NCBI RefSeq assembly: GCF_008369195.1
Contig: NZ_VOBC01000004.1
Span: forward strand, 62,001 to 126,000
Origin: Sporosarcina sp. ANT_H38
GTDB lineage: Bacteria; Bacillota; Bacilli; Bacillales_A; Planococcaceae
Direction of reading: 5' to 3'
DNA: 64,000 bases
Both the position numbers and the translations under genes were made by a program. Numbering within the stretch: the first letter of the stretch is position 1; each line of letters starts with the position of its first letter. Under the pieces are notes generated by a model. The model was not told the DNA's origin and searched no databases. It saw only the letters and a list, made by a program, of their open reading frames with translations. Shown here piece after piece: positions 42,133 through 51,422 of the stretch.

Positions 42133-43092
42133 TTAGCTTTGCAGTGTTGTTTCAAGTTGTTCATCACCTTGACGCTGCCTTTCTTTTGCAGCCGCGTTCA
42201 CCTGTTCATCAGCATGATAACTCGAACGTACGAGCGGACCTGCTTGACAGTGTGAGAACCCTTTGGACATTGCAATTTTTCTCAACTCGCCAAATTCTTT
42301 TGGCGAATAATACTTCTGTACTTTTAAATGTTTTTTACTAGGCTGTAAATACTGGCCTATTGTCATTATATCAACTTTATGCGCAATAAGGTCATCCATT
42401 GTCTCGAGAATTTCTTCATATGTTTCACCAAGACCAAGCATCAAAGAAGATTTTGTAGGAATATCAGGTTGCATTTCTTTTGCACGTAGCAAAAATTCAA
42501 GGGAACGATCATATGTTGCACGCGCACGAACCCTTGGTGTTAGGCGACGTACCGTTTCGATATTGTGATTTAAAATATCTGGTTTAGCATCCATTAGTCG
42601 CTCTAAATTCTCATAAACGCCACCCATATCAGAAGGAAGTACTTCCACTGTGGTGAATGGGTTTTTTCTACGTATGGCACGGATTGTTTCCGCAAATACC
42701 GCAGATCCTCCGTCTTTCTGATCATCACGTGCTACCGCTGTGACCACTGTATGCTTTAAATTCATAAGCGCAACAGAGTCCGCAACACGTTCTGGTTCTG
42801 CAAGATCTAGTTCTGTTGGCAAGCCTGTTTTAACGGCACAAAAACGGCATGCACGTGTACAAACTGCACCAAGAATCATAAATGTAGCCGTACGACGCTC
42901 ACCCCAACACTCATGGATATTTGGACAACGAGCTTCTTCACATACGGTATTTAAATTATTCTCACGCATCATTTTTTTAAGGCCTGTATAGTTATCATTC
43001 GTATTTAGCTTGATTTTTAACCAATCGGGTTTTCTAACATGTTCCACTTTGTTTCCCTGGTCAGGTTTGCATGACACGACGACCGACTCCAT
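42133..43092 (-). CDS. lipA: Lipoyl synthase LipA
   Basis: 319 residues. Radical SAM enzyme that inserts two sulfurs into octanoyl groups to make lipoate. Auxiliary cluster motif [13 protein letters not shown] and the radical SAM motif CTRACRFC are both present, as is RSSYHADEQ near the C-terminus (R-S-S ligand). A GTG 15 codons downstream ([14 protein letters not shown]) gives a length nearer that of B. subtilis (298) and may be the true start. First gene of a short operon with yutD. Confidence 0.95.
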   Translation of the reverse strand: MESVVVSCKPDQGNKVEHVRKPDWLKIKLNTNDNYTGLKKMMRENNLNTVCEEARCPNIHECWGERRTATFMILGAVCTRACRFCAVKTGLPTELDLAEPERVADSVALMNLKHTVVTAVARDDQKDGGSAVFAETIRAIRRKNPFTTVEVLPSDMGGVYENLERLMDAKPDILNHNIETVRRLTPRVRARATYDRSLEFLLRAKEMQPDIPTKSSLMLGLGETYEEILETMDDLIAHKVDIMTIGQYLQPSKKHLKVQKYYSPKEFGELRKIAMSKGFSHCQAGPLVRSSYHADEQVNAAAKERQRQGDEQLETTLQS

Positions 43093-43704
43093 TCCTACAA
43101 ACTTTTAAAACGTTTTCACTACTGTTGCCAATGTATCATATATTCAGACTTCAAACAACCGTCTCTATGGTCTAATTCGATTAGCCTCACAATTATCACA
43201 ACAAAAGCGCTAGAGACTGAACGTGGTATGGCCCGTTTCTCAAATTATCCTGTTCAAAATTTTATAGTTTCCTAATCTACAAAAAAGACGGAGCTGAAAA
43301 AGTCCGCTATTAAAATTGCAACTGCAAGTTTCCATTGTAAACGCTTCGACGGTTAGTGGATGCCTTCCGCGATAAGTCAGGCTGAAACCCCATTGCTGGG
43401 AGAAGAATTGAACTGCATCGCTCCGACTCCCCGGTGTCCAGTTACTGGACACTTATAAGGCGCCTATGCTGATTCTACCTACGTACTTCACTGAGTCACT
43501 AAAAAATAATTAGTCCCATAAAAAGAGCATTTCCCCGATATTTTTGGAGAAACGCTCGTTTTATTGTTTTTTTATTAAAGAGACTAATTCTAAGCGGTGT
43601 ACCGATAATTTCAACTCAAGAAACGTTATAGCTCAAGCCATTTATGGTGATTTACGATTCGGTTATGCCAAAAAACAATCTTACCAAGCACTACCTATTT
43701 CCAA
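43093..43704. other. Intergenic region lipA-livF
   Basis: 612 bp without a supportable gene. A 70-codon minus frame (43240-43452) starts near a perfect palindrome GTGTCCAGT/ACTGGACAC (43433-43451) but has no RBS, and looks like a decayed repeat or mobile fragment. A hairpin lies at 43525-43557. The rest shows nothing. Confidence 0.55.
43525..43557. terminator. Probable terminator hairpin
   Basis: GAGCATTTCCCC and GGAGAAACGCTC arms (11 of 12 paired), ending CGTTTTATTG on the plus strand and followed by T-poor sequence on the minus strand. It could end the liv operon (minus) or be bidirectional. Confidence 0.6.
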
Positions 43705-44418
43705 TTAATGGCCGCCCAGGTAAGCGTTCTTAATTTCTTCACTCGCGCGCAATTCTTCAGCAGTCCCCGAAAGAATAACACGACCCGTTTCAATAACATA
43801 CGCCCGGTCAGCGATGGATAATGCCATATTAGCATTTTGCTCTACGAGGAGAATCGTTGTTCCCTCTTGTTTAATATCCTTGACGACTTGAAAAATCGTC
43901 TTGACCATTAGTGGAGCAAGGCCCATTGAAGGCTCATCCAACAACAATAGTTTCGGTTTTGCCATGATAGCCCGCCCCATCGCCAACATCTGCTGCTCTC
44001 CGCCGGACAAGGTTCCTGCTGACTGCTTACGCCGTTCATGTAAGCGCGGAAAAATCTCATATACTTTTTGAAAATCCTGCTGAATACCTGCTTTATCTTT
44101 TCTTAAAAAAGCACCTAATTCAATATTCTCTTCAACACTCATATCAGCAAACACTCGTCTTCCTTCTGGTACGTGGGAAATTCCTGCTTTTACAATTGCT
44201 TGGGCTTGCTTACCCGCTATTGAATCATTCAGATACTCAATAGTTCCTTGTTTAGGTTTCAATAAGCCTGATAGCGTTTTAAGCAACGTACTCTTCCCAG
44301 CCCCATTCGCACCAATCAATGTAACAATTTCGCCTTCATCTACATGTAAAGAAACACCTTTAAGCGCATGGATACTGCCATAATAGACATTTAGGTTGTC
44401 AACTTTAAGCATACTCAT
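43705..44418 (-). CDS. livF: Branched-chain amino acid ABC transporter ATPase LivF
   Basis: 237 residues. Walker A GANGAGKST, signature LSGGEQQML, Walker B LLLLDEPSMGLAP, and the LivF-type start LKVDNLNVYYGSIHALKGVS. It is the second ATPase that powers import of leucine, isoleucine and valine. Overlaps livG by 4 bp, last gene of the operon. Confidence 0.96.
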   Translation of the reverse strand: MSMLKVDNLNVYYGSIHALKGVSLHVDEGEIVTLIGANGAGKSTLLKTLSGLLKPKQGTIEYLNDSIAGKQAQAIVKAGISHVPEGRRVFADMSVEENIELGAFLRKDKAGIQQDFQKVYEIFPRLHERRKQSAGTLSGGEQQMLAMGRAIMAKPKLLLLDEPSMGLAPLMVKTIFQVVKDIKQEGTTILLVEQNANMALSIADRAYVIETGRVILSGTAEELRASEEIKNAYLGGH

Positions 44419-45194
44419 TCGTCAACTTCCTCCCCTAAATAAGCCTCAATTACTTTCGGATTATTACGAATTTCTTCAGGAGTTCCTTCAGCAAGAAGGA
44501 CACCATGATCCAACACGTAAATTCGTTCACAAATCCCCATTACCAAATTCATATCATGTTCAATTAATAAAATGGTTAGATTAAATTTTTTACGGACAAA
44601 TGCGATTAACTCCATAAGCTCTTTTGTCTCTTGTGGGTTCATCCCTGCAGCTGGTTCATCGAGCAGTAACAACTCGGGGCCAGTGGCTAATGCGCGTGCA
44701 ATTTCAAGCCTCCGCTGCTTCCCATATGCCAGATTCTTTGCATCTTCGTCTCTATATTTATCTAATTGAAAAATCTTGAGGAACTCCATTGCTTTTTCTT
44801 CCATTTCTTTCTCCCCTGAAAAATGGGATGGAAGGCGTAGCATAGAACTTAGAACTGAATGCTTCGCTAACGAGTGATAAGCAACTTTAACATTATCCAA
44901 AACGGATAGTTCATTGAACAACCGAATATTTTGGAACGTCCGGCTAATTCCTCTCCGCGTTACCTGATAAGGAGCCATTCCATTAATGCGTTTCCCTTTG
45001 AATAAAATGTCACCTTCTGTAGGTGTATAAACACCTGTCAATAAGTTAAAACTCGTAGTCTTACCTGCTCCATTAGGACCAATTAGCCCAATTAGCTCAC
45101 CTTGATTGATTTCCATATTGAAATTCGAAACTGCTTTCAGCCCGCCAAACTGTATACCGACATCTTTCACCCTAAGTAACGGTTCACTTGTCAT
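44415..45194 (-). CDS. livG: Branched-chain amino acid ABC transporter ATPase LivG
   Basis: 259 residues. Walker A GPNGAGKTT, the LivG-specific SRTFQNIRLFNELSVLDNV and Walker B LLLLDEPAAGMNP, with AYGKQRRLEIARAL as signature. Works with LivF on the LivHM channel. Overlaps livM by 11 bp. Confidence 0.96.
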   Translation of the reverse strand: MTSEPLLRVKDVGIQFGGLKAVSNFNMEINQGELIGLIGPNGAGKTTSFNLLTGVYTPTEGDILFKGKRINGMAPYQVTRRGISRTFQNIRLFNELSVLDNVKVAYHSLAKHSVLSSMLRLPSHFSGEKEMEEKAMEFLKIFQLDKYRDEDAKNLAYGKQRRLEIARALATGPELLLLDEPAAGMNPQETKELMELIAFVRKKFNLTILLIEHDMNLVMGICERIYVLDHGVLLAEGTPEEIRNNPKVIEAYLGEEVDE

Positions 45195-46134
45195 GTTGGC
45201 TGCCCCCTTTCGAACCTCTCCACAATTTGAAGTAATCCGTTATTTCCATCGTTCCCATTAAACCTTTTGGACGATAAAGCATGACAACAATAAGTACAAG
45301 ACTATAGATGATCATGCGTGTTTCAGGATAATTTTGCAAGAACGTAGAAACGATTGTCAATAATATCGTTGCAACAATTGCTCCTGATAAACTTCCTAAT
45401 CCGCCCAATACAACATAAATCAAAATATCAATAGATTTTAAGAATCCAAAGTTTGAAGGCTGAATGATATAAAAGTTATGTGCATACAAAGCGCCCGCTA
45501 CTCCAGCAAAGAAAGCACCAATTGCAAACGCTAACACCTTGTAATACGTTGTGTTAATTCCCATGGCATCCGACGCAATCTCATTCTCTCGAACTGAGAT
45601 GCACGCACGACCATGTCTTGAATTTGTAAAGTTAACGATGACTACTATTGTAATGAAAAGACAGATAAACGCAGAGGTCCATGTAGTTAAATGTGTTACT
45701 TGCATCCCCGCTGCTCCGCCGACATAATCGATATTCAAGAATACAATTCGAATGATTTCTGCAAATCCAAGTGTGGCAATCGCTAGGTAATCGCCGCGCA
45801 GCCTTAAACTCGGAATTCCTATTATTAACCCTGCAATTGTAGCAATAACTCCTGCTGCTAAAATTGCAACTGGAAAGGGAAGATTTAATTTCATCGTCAC
45901 GATTGCTGAAATGTACGCACCAACCGCTAAGAATCCAGCATGACCAAGTGAAAACTGTCCTGTGACACCAATTACTAAATGTAAACTGACAGCTAACATA
46001 ATATTAATTGACATAAAGATTAGTATATTAGAATGGAAATCATTCAATACTCCTACATTGAGGAGAACTTGAATAACTGTATAAGCGATTAAGGATGCAG
46101 CAACAAATGACCAAAACTGTTTTGACTTTTTCAT
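45184..46134 (-). CDS. livM: Branched-chain amino acid ABC transporter permease LivM
   Basis: 316 residues with about nine membrane segments. IGVTGQFSLGHAGFLAVGAY, LRLRGDYLAIATLGFAEIIR and GGLGSLSGAIVATILLTIV are LivM markers. Its start follows livH after 13 bp. Confidence 0.95.
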   Translation of the reverse strand: MKKSKQFWSFVAASLIAYTVIQVLLNVGVLNDFHSNILIFMSINIMLAVSLHLVIGVTGQFSLGHAGFLAVGAYISAIVTMKLNLPFPVAILAAGVIATIAGLIIGIPSLRLRGDYLAIATLGFAEIIRIVFLNIDYVGGAAGMQVTHLTTWTSAFICLFITIVVIVNFTNSRHGRACISVRENEIASDAMGINTTYYKVLAFAIGAFFAGVAGALYAHNFYIIQPSNFGFLKSIDILIYVVLGGLGSLSGAIVATILLTIVSTFLQNYPETRMIIYSLVLIVVMLYRPKGLMGTMEITDYFKLWRGSKGGSQHDK

Positions 46135-46147
46135 AACATTTTTTCAC

Positions 46148-47023
46148 CTACACTTTCTCACGTGTATTTTTACCAAAGAGCCCCGACGGTTTGAAGATGA
46201 GGATTAAGATCAATATGACGAATGCCGCAGCATCTCTCCATAACGAGAAGCCAAGCGCACTGACAAATGTCTCTACTACTCCAAGCACTAGTCCTCCAGC
46301 CATGGCTCCAGGAATAATTCCAATTCCACCAAGGACAGCAGCAACGAATGCTTTCAAACCAGGAATAATACCCATTAATGGGTCGATCTTTGTATAATAA
46401 ATACCGAAAATAACGCCCGCTGCACCAGCCAAAGCTGATCCAATCGCAAACGTAGCCGAGATTGTGTTGTCGACATTAATCCCCATAAGCTTAGCTGCTT
46501 CAGCATCATAGGAAACAGCTCGCATCGCTTTTCCGATTTTCGTTTTATGTACGACAAATTGAAGAATGATCATTAATGTAATAGAAACAGAAAGAATTAA
46601 AATTGATTGACTGCTAATTTGAGCTCCGAAAAAATCAAATGATTTATTGCGCAATACTTCCGGATAGGCTTCGGGTTGAGCTCCACGCATATAAATAACA
46701 CCATTTTGAATTAGAAGGGAAACTCCGATGGCAGTAATCAAAGCCGCAATTCTAGTCGCAGTCCGTAATCTTTTATAGGCGATTCGTTCAATAAGAACAC
46801 CAATAATCGCACAGGAAGCCATTGATAATAGTAAGGCAGGGATGAATCCAAGACCCCAACCAGCAATGGAATAATACCCAATAAACGCACCAATCATAAA
46901 AATTTCACCGTGTGCAAAGTTAATAAGTTTTATGATCCCATAGACCATTGTATAGCCCAGTGCAATTAACGCATAAATGCTTCCGAGTGAAATACCGTTT
47001 ATTAGCTGTTGTAACCATTCCAT
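46148..47023 (-). CDS. livH: Branched-chain amino acid ABC transporter permease LivH
   Basis: 291 residues. GISLGSIYALIALGYTMVYG, INFAHGEIFMIGAF and the GLKAFVAAVLGGIGIIPGAM loop are typical of LivH. Forms the membrane channel with LivM. It lies behind an attenuator-like hairpin after livK. Confidence 0.95.
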   Translation of the reverse strand: MEWLQQLINGISLGSIYALIALGYTMVYGIIKLINFAHGEIFMIGAFIGYYSIAGWGLGFIPALLLSMASCAIIGVLIERIAYKRLRTATRIAALITAIGVSLLIQNGVIYMRGAQPEAYPEVLRNKSFDFFGAQISSQSILILSVSITLMIILQFVVHKTKIGKAMRAVSYDAEAAKLMGINVDNTISATFAIGSALAGAAGVIFGIYYTKIDPLMGIIPGLKAFVAAVLGGIGIIPGAMAGGLVLGVVETFVSALGFSLWRDAAAFVILILILIFKPSGLFGKNTREKV

Positions 47024-47061
47024 GAACTATTCACTCCTTTTCCAGCTTTAAAGTAGGGATT

Positions 47062-47099
47062 AAAAAAGGAATGAAGGGAGGACATCCTCCCCCATTCCT
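47062..47099 (-). terminator. Intra-operon terminator/attenuator between livK and livH
   Basis: Minus-strand arms AGGAATG..GGGAGGA and TCCTCCC..CATTCCT with a two-base loop and TTTTTT tail. A strong hairpin after the binding protein gene is common in ABC operons and would give more binding protein than permease. Confidence 0.8.
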
Positions 47100-47109
47100 G
47101 TAGTTTTAA

Positions 47110-48303
47110 TTAAGGATTGACTTTTATTTTGAAGACTTGTTCGCCATCTTTGTATTCAAGAACAGTAGCTGATTTAATTGGGTGATGGTTTTCATCTACC
47201 GAATACAATCCAGTTACCAGTTCAAGATCTTTTGTTTCAGCTAGAGCATCTTTAATCTTCACAGAGTCTGGACCACCTGCACGTTTGATAGCATCAGCTA
47301 ATAGATAAACTGTGTCATACCCAAGTGCATTAAATGCATCAGGTGATTTACTATATTTGTCATTGAACTTTTTGTTGAAGTCTTGAATGATGCCATCAGG
47401 ATCTTCAGATGAATAGTGATTTGTTGTAAATGTGTTATTTAAAGCTTCTGCACCAGCAAGTTCAAGCAAAATTGGAGAATCCCAACCATCTGCGCCCATA
47501 AGTGGAACTGTAATGCCCATTTCGCGAGCCTGTTTAACAATCAATCCAACTTCTTCATAATAGCCAGGGATGAAAATAAATTCAGGATTTGCTGCTTTAA
47601 TACGCGTAAGAGTTGAACGGAAATCAGAGTCTTTAGCTACGTAAGATTCTTCAGCAACAATTTTACCGCCTGCAGCTTCAAAGTCTTTTTTGAATGATGA
47701 TGCAAGACCTTTTGAATAATCGCTTGCATTATCGGAGAAAATTGCTACGTTTTTAACCCCTAGATCGTTCGCTGCAAAGTTTGCTGCAACCGTTCCTTGG
47801 AATGGGTCAATGAATGACGTACGGAATACGAATTCATTAACATCTCCGTTGTCTTTAACCGTTACGTTCGGGCTTGTTCCAGATGGACTAATAATTGGCG
47901 TCTTTTTGCTATTTGCAATTTCAGCCTGTGCAACAGTAGCACCACTTGTAGCAGCTCCGATGATTGCAACTACTTTATCCTGATTAATTAATTTTAGTGC
48001 TGCACTCGTTGCTTCCGCAGGTTCAGACTTGTTATCAACTTTTACAAGTTGAATTTTCTTGCCGTCAATTCCGCCAGCTGCGTTAATTTCATCAACCGCA
48101 AGTTCAATACCTGAAAATTCCGAGGTACCGTAAGAAGCAACAGCACCAGTTAATTCAAGGTTGACCCCGATTTTAATCGTGTCGCCGCCCTTAGATCCAC
48201 CCGAGCTTCCTTCTTCAGCTTCGTTCCCTGCACCACATCCTGCCAACAATCCGACTACAAGAGCCGAAGCGGCAAATACACTTGCAAACTTTTTCAATTT
48301 CAT
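47110..48303 (-). CDS. livK: Branched-chain amino acid binding lipoprotein LivK
   Basis: 397 residues. Signal peptide with lipobox LLAGCG (about residue 23; MKLKKFASVFAASALVVGLL precedes it) and a periplasmic-binding fold type I: GVNLELTGAVASYGTSEFSG, AVIGAATSGATVAQAEI, and APSGTSPNVT-like SPSGTSPNVTVKD. Binds Leu/Ile/Val or related amino acids at the cell surface. A promoter 250 bp upstream gives a long leader. Confidence 0.95.
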   Translation of the reverse strand: MKLKKFASVFAASALVVGLLAGCGAGNEAEEGSSGGSKGGDTIKIGVNLELTGAVASYGTSEFSGIELAVDEINAAGGIDGKKIQLVKVDNKSEPAEATSAALKLINQDKVVAIIGAATSGATVAQAEIANSKKTPIISPSGTSPNVTVKDNGDVNEFVFRTSFIDPFQGTVAANFAANDLGVKNVAIFSDNASDYSKGLASSFKKDFEAAGGKIVAEESYVAKDSDFRSTLTRIKAANPEFIFIPGYYEEVGLIVKQAREMGITVPLMGADGWDSPILLELAGAEALNNTFTTNHYSSEDPDGIIQDFNKKFNDKYSKSPDAFNALGYDTVYLLADAIKRAGGPDSVKIKDALAETKDLELVTGLYSVDENHHPIKSATVLEYKDGEQVFKIKVNP

Positions 48304-48558
48304 ATCAAATCCCCCTTTTCATTGATATTTCAGTCATTTTAAATCATTCAAATCGAACGAGTACTGACAAATGATTTAGCATTCCGAAAGATATCATTTT
48401 ATTCCTAATTACATATTCATTGCAAAAAAATTCTATTCCGCGAATAAGTCTTGCGATTACAAAAAAAATTGGGTAGTCAATATCATCCTTTCCTAACACT
48501 TTTAATCAACCATTGTGTAGAAGTTCACCATTTTCTGACTTCGTTAGTCTTATCGCCT

Positions 48559-48587
48559 AGTATATATACCTATCAGACTATTGTCAA
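48559..48587 (-). promoter_or_regulatory. livK operon promoter
   Basis: TTGACA (48582-48587), exactly 17-bp spacer, TATACT (48559-48564): a near-perfect vegetative promoter, with a leader of about 250 nt before livK. Confidence 0.8.
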
Positions 48588-48624
48588 AACATTTTTTATT
48601 AGAAAACTATTTCAGACATAATAA

Positions 48625-48652
48625 AGAAGCGGTGAAATTTTTCACCGCTTCT
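48625..48652 (-). terminator. nhaC terminator
   Basis: Perfect 12-bp arms AGAAGCGGTGAA / TTCACCGCTTCT with a 4-base loop and TTTATT after it on the minus strand, just beyond the nhaC stop. Confidence 0.85.
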
Positions 48653-48664
48653 CATCATTTACTA

Positions 48665-50236
48665 TTATAAAGACTGCTGTACTACTTCTTTTTTAGCTTT
48701 CATCGTCCAGATAGAAAACAATACTACAAGAATAACAATGACGCCAACTAGACCAATCCATACCGAACCTGTGATTCCTAGAATGACGTAGCCCATTGAA
48801 GCCACTATCGCACAGATTAACGCATAAGGAAACTGTGTGGAAACGTGGTCAATATGGTTACATCCTGCACCTGTAGAAGATAGAATTGTCGTATCAGAAA
48901 TTGGTGAAGAGTGATCACCGAATACTGCTCCTGCAAGAACTGCTGCAAGCGCAGGGAGTAACATTTCCGGAGCTGCGTCAATCATGATTGTTCCAGCAAT
49001 CGGGAGGAGAATACCAAATGATCCCCATGAACTACCTGTTGAAAAGGCCATAATACCCGCAAGGATGAACATGATGACTGGCAGGAATGAAACCGGTATA
49101 TTTGATTTCAATACAAGGTCAGATAAGTACATTCCAGTTTCCAGTTTTGCGATTAAGAACGATAGTGACCAAGCAAAGAGAAGTATCAAAACAGGCGGCA
49201 TCATTGCCTTGGATCCGTTAATAAATGCACTACCAATAAGGGAGTAGCTTGCCGTTTCGTTTTTTTTCATCTGCGTCATATACAAAATCATTGCAAGTAA
49301 CGTGGCTGAAATACCTCCTAATAGTAGTGCTAGCGAAACATTTGTATTTTCAAAGATCGACAAGACGTTCATCGATCCACCCGCTAAATAGCCTGTCCAA
49401 ATCATAACTGCAAATGTCACCGCAACAAGCGTGACGATTGGTGCGACCAAATCTCGAACGCGTCCATGTGCGTGTACTGGGAACTCTTCTTTTAGCTGAC
49501 CTGGAATTGTTTTCTCAGGGTCAAATAATTGTCCTGTTTCCATAGCACGCTGTTCATGTTTCTTCATTTCGAAGAAATCAATATTCGTCCATGCAAGGAA
49601 GAACACCATTGCAAGTGTTGCGATAACGTAAAAGTTCATAGGTGCCATCATCACAAATGCTGTTAGTGGCGAATAGCTGATTGCTGCAGCACCACCAAAT
49701 ATAAGTGCAAGTTGTCCAATTAAAAATGCACCCCAACTTGAGATTGGAGATATTACACATATCGGTGCTGATGTTGAGTCGATGAAGTAAGCCAGTTTCG
49801 CTCTTGAAACCCGATGCTGGTCTGTAATCGGACGAGCAATTTGACCGACTGCCAATGCATTGAAATAGTCATCCACAAAAATAGCAATACCGAGAAACAC
49901 TGTAAGCAATTTTGCTCCGCGTTTCGTTTTGATGTGACGCACTGCCCATTCTGCAAATGCTCTGCTTCCGCCAGACAAACTAACAAATGCAGTGATAACC
50001 CCTAATAGAAGAATGAAAAGGATGATATAAATATTCCCTGTATTCAGTCCACCATCCCAGAATGTAGCCTTAACTGACTCCCATAAATTCTTTAACGATT
50101 CAACAGGACCGAACGACGCTGCTAGCAGTGCCCCTGAGATTATACCTGTTCCAAGCGATAACAGTACCCGTTTCGTTGCAAACACCATAATAATTGCGAT
50201 TAATGGTGGTAAAATCGATACCCATGTTCCTATCAT
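48665..50236 (-). CDS. NhaC-family transporter under lysine riboswitch (probable lysine transporter)
   Basis: 523 residues, about eleven membrane segments. VFLGIAIFVDDYFNALAVGQ, DSTSAPICVISPISSWGAFL and VLAGAVFGDHSSPISDTTIL are hallmarks of the NhaC Na+/H+ antiporter superfamily. A lysine riboswitch stands immediately upstream; NhaC-like proteins under such L boxes have been proposed as lysine transporters (LysW type). I therefore favour lysine (or lysine/Na+) transport over simple sodium export; the sequence alone cannot decide. Confidence 0.88.
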   Translation of the reverse strand: MIGTWVSILPPLIAIIMVFATKRVLLSLGTGIISGALLAASFGPVESLKNLWESVKATFWDGGLNTGNIYIILFILLLGVITAFVSLSGGSRAFAEWAVRHIKTKRGAKLLTVFLGIAIFVDDYFNALAVGQIARPITDQHRVSRAKLAYFIDSTSAPICVISPISSWGAFLIGQLALIFGGAAAISYSPLTAFVMMAPMNFYVIATLAMVFFLAWTNIDFFEMKKHEQRAMETGQLFDPEKTIPGQLKEEFPVHAHGRVRDLVAPIVTLVAVTFAVMIWTGYLAGGSMNVLSIFENTNVSLALLLGGISATLLAMILYMTQMKKNETASYSLIGSAFINGSKAMMPPVLILLFAWSLSFLIAKLETGMYLSDLVLKSNIPVSFLPVIMFILAGIMAFSTGSSWGSFGILLPIAGTIMIDAAPEMLLPALAAVLAGAVFGDHSSPISDTTILSSTGAGCNHIDHVSTQFPYALICAIVASMGYVILGITGSVWIGLVGVIVILVVLFSIWTMKAKKEVVQQSL

Positions 50237-50285
50237 CTACAATTCCTCCATTTAGTCGGGTTGAGGCCCTCTGTATAGGGGGAAT

Positions 50286-50332
50286 AAAAAAAACGGCTAC
50301 TAATTGCACTTAGTGGAGTGCATCAGGAGCCG
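50286..50332 (-). terminator. Riboswitch-controlled terminator
   Basis: Minus-strand arms CGGCT..TGCACT and AGTGCA..AGCCG followed by TTTTTTT, about 50 nt upstream of the nhaC start. This is the expression platform of the lysine riboswitch: ligand binding should favour it. Confidence 0.82.
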
Positions 50333-50389
50333 GCTTTATCTACGTTTCGTTTGTTGGATAACTAATACTGCTTATCTAACTCACGACCT

Positions 50390-50560
50390 GTAGCTCATCA
50401 TACATGTTCAAAAATGTATGACAGTGTTATCCCTATTCGGAATAACCCCAGCCTGATAGATCCTGACGATCTTATCAAACTTCGGCAAAGCTTCCTTTTA
50501 CACACGGTCATCGGTGTCAATCTCGCGTGTGTGACTAATAAGCAATGCAGCCTCTACCCA
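50390..50560 (-). ncRNA. Lysine riboswitch (L box)
   Basis: Minus-strand landmarks in order: GGGTAGAGGCTGC (start of P1/P2), AAGGAAGCTTTGCCGAAG, AGGCTGGGG, CACTGTCA and the closing GAGCTAC that pairs with GGTAG. These match the L-box consensus (GGTAGAGGngC...GCCGAAG...GgCTGG...CtGtC...GCTAtC). It controls the transporter gene downstream by transcription termination. Confidence 0.9.
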
Positions 50561-50619
50561 ATCGATATTTCAATTCTATATAACAATAACAGTTATCCAT
50601 TTCATTTTCAAGTCTCTTG

Positions 50620-51381
50620 TCATTCCTTTGGCTGAGTAGGGGCAGGAACTTCAACGGATGGCGGATTTCCACCACCAGTCGTGTAGATTTGAGGCACTGT
50701 TGACTGGATAAGACCCATAGCTACTGGGATTTTTTGCGTTACTACACTTTGCTTTGTTGCTAGCGGCGCAATGATTTGGACATTTACTGTCAATAGTATA
50801 TTTACTTCAACTACGGCATTGTTAATACCAAATTCACTAATTTTCGTATCCATTGTCGCTTGAACTTGACCTATAACATGGAAACGAATCGGTATTTTCG
50901 GCCCTAAGTTCCCTAGTAGTGGAATATTTGCCGCTTGAGCAAGGGGAACAAAAAAGACAATTCCTTCTTCACTTTCCATCGCCTGCGGATCAAATTCTAT
51001 TTCATCTGTTGGTAATATATCAAGATTTCCTGCTTCAGCCTGTTGAAGATGGGACTCGACAAGTGCATGTATCTCCGATGAAGCCCTGTTGATTATTTCG
51101 GTGTTGAATTTAATCATCCCTTTAGAATCGCTCGGAACGTTTACAATGATATCCTCGATGTTTAGCACATTGGCAGTCCTTGAACTGATCGCTTTGTTGA
51201 TAACATGAGATGCGATTTTTTGTGTCTGTACCTCTGCATATTGAACATAAATTGGAGCAAGCCTCGCATTGACAAAGTAAATAAAAAGGAAAATCGCAAT
51301 AATAAATGCGGGAATAAGAAGAGGTAATAGTTTACGTTTCTTGTTCCTAGACTTTCTAGTAACCTGGCCGTGAAATCTCAA
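50620..51381 (-). CDS. yunB: Sporulation protein YunB
   Basis: 253 residues (B. subtilis YunB 254). One N-terminal membrane anchor (about 18-40: LLPLLIPAFIIAIFLFIYFV) and a beta-rich extracytoplasmic domain: VINKAISSRTANVLNIEDI, GMIKFNTEIINRASSEIHAL, IPLGNLLGP-like IPLLGNLGPKIPIRF. It is a sigma-E-class sporulation gene in Bacillus, so the host is a spore former. Confidence 0.92.
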   Translation of the reverse strand: MRFHGQVTRKSRNKKRKLLPLLIPAFIIAIFLFIYFVNARLAPIYVQYAEVQTQKIASHVINKAISSRTANVLNIEDIIVNVPSDSKGMIKFNTEIINRASSEIHALVESHLQQAEAGNLDILPTDEIEFDPQAMESEEGIVFFVPLAQAANIPLLGNLGPKIPIRFHVIGQVQATMDTKISEFGINNAVVEVNILLTVNVQIIAPLATKQSVVTQKIPVAMGLIQSTVPQIYTTGGGNPPSVEVPAPTQPKE

Positions 51382-51422
51382 AACGACTCCTCCTGCTATA
51401 CGTTATGCAGGAAGGGAGCCGT

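Larger units (their letters stand above)
48304..48664. other. Intergenic region nhaC-livK with livK promoter
   Basis: 361 bp. Apart from the nhaC terminator and the promoter listed separately, it holds a roughly 250-nt livK leader containing T-rich segments but no T-box, riboswitch or attenuator that I can recognise. Confidence 0.6.

Noticed and set aside
48529..48543. CodY box in the livK leader
   Set aside because: Only TTTTCTGA plus one base fits the 15-bp consensus; too many mismatches.
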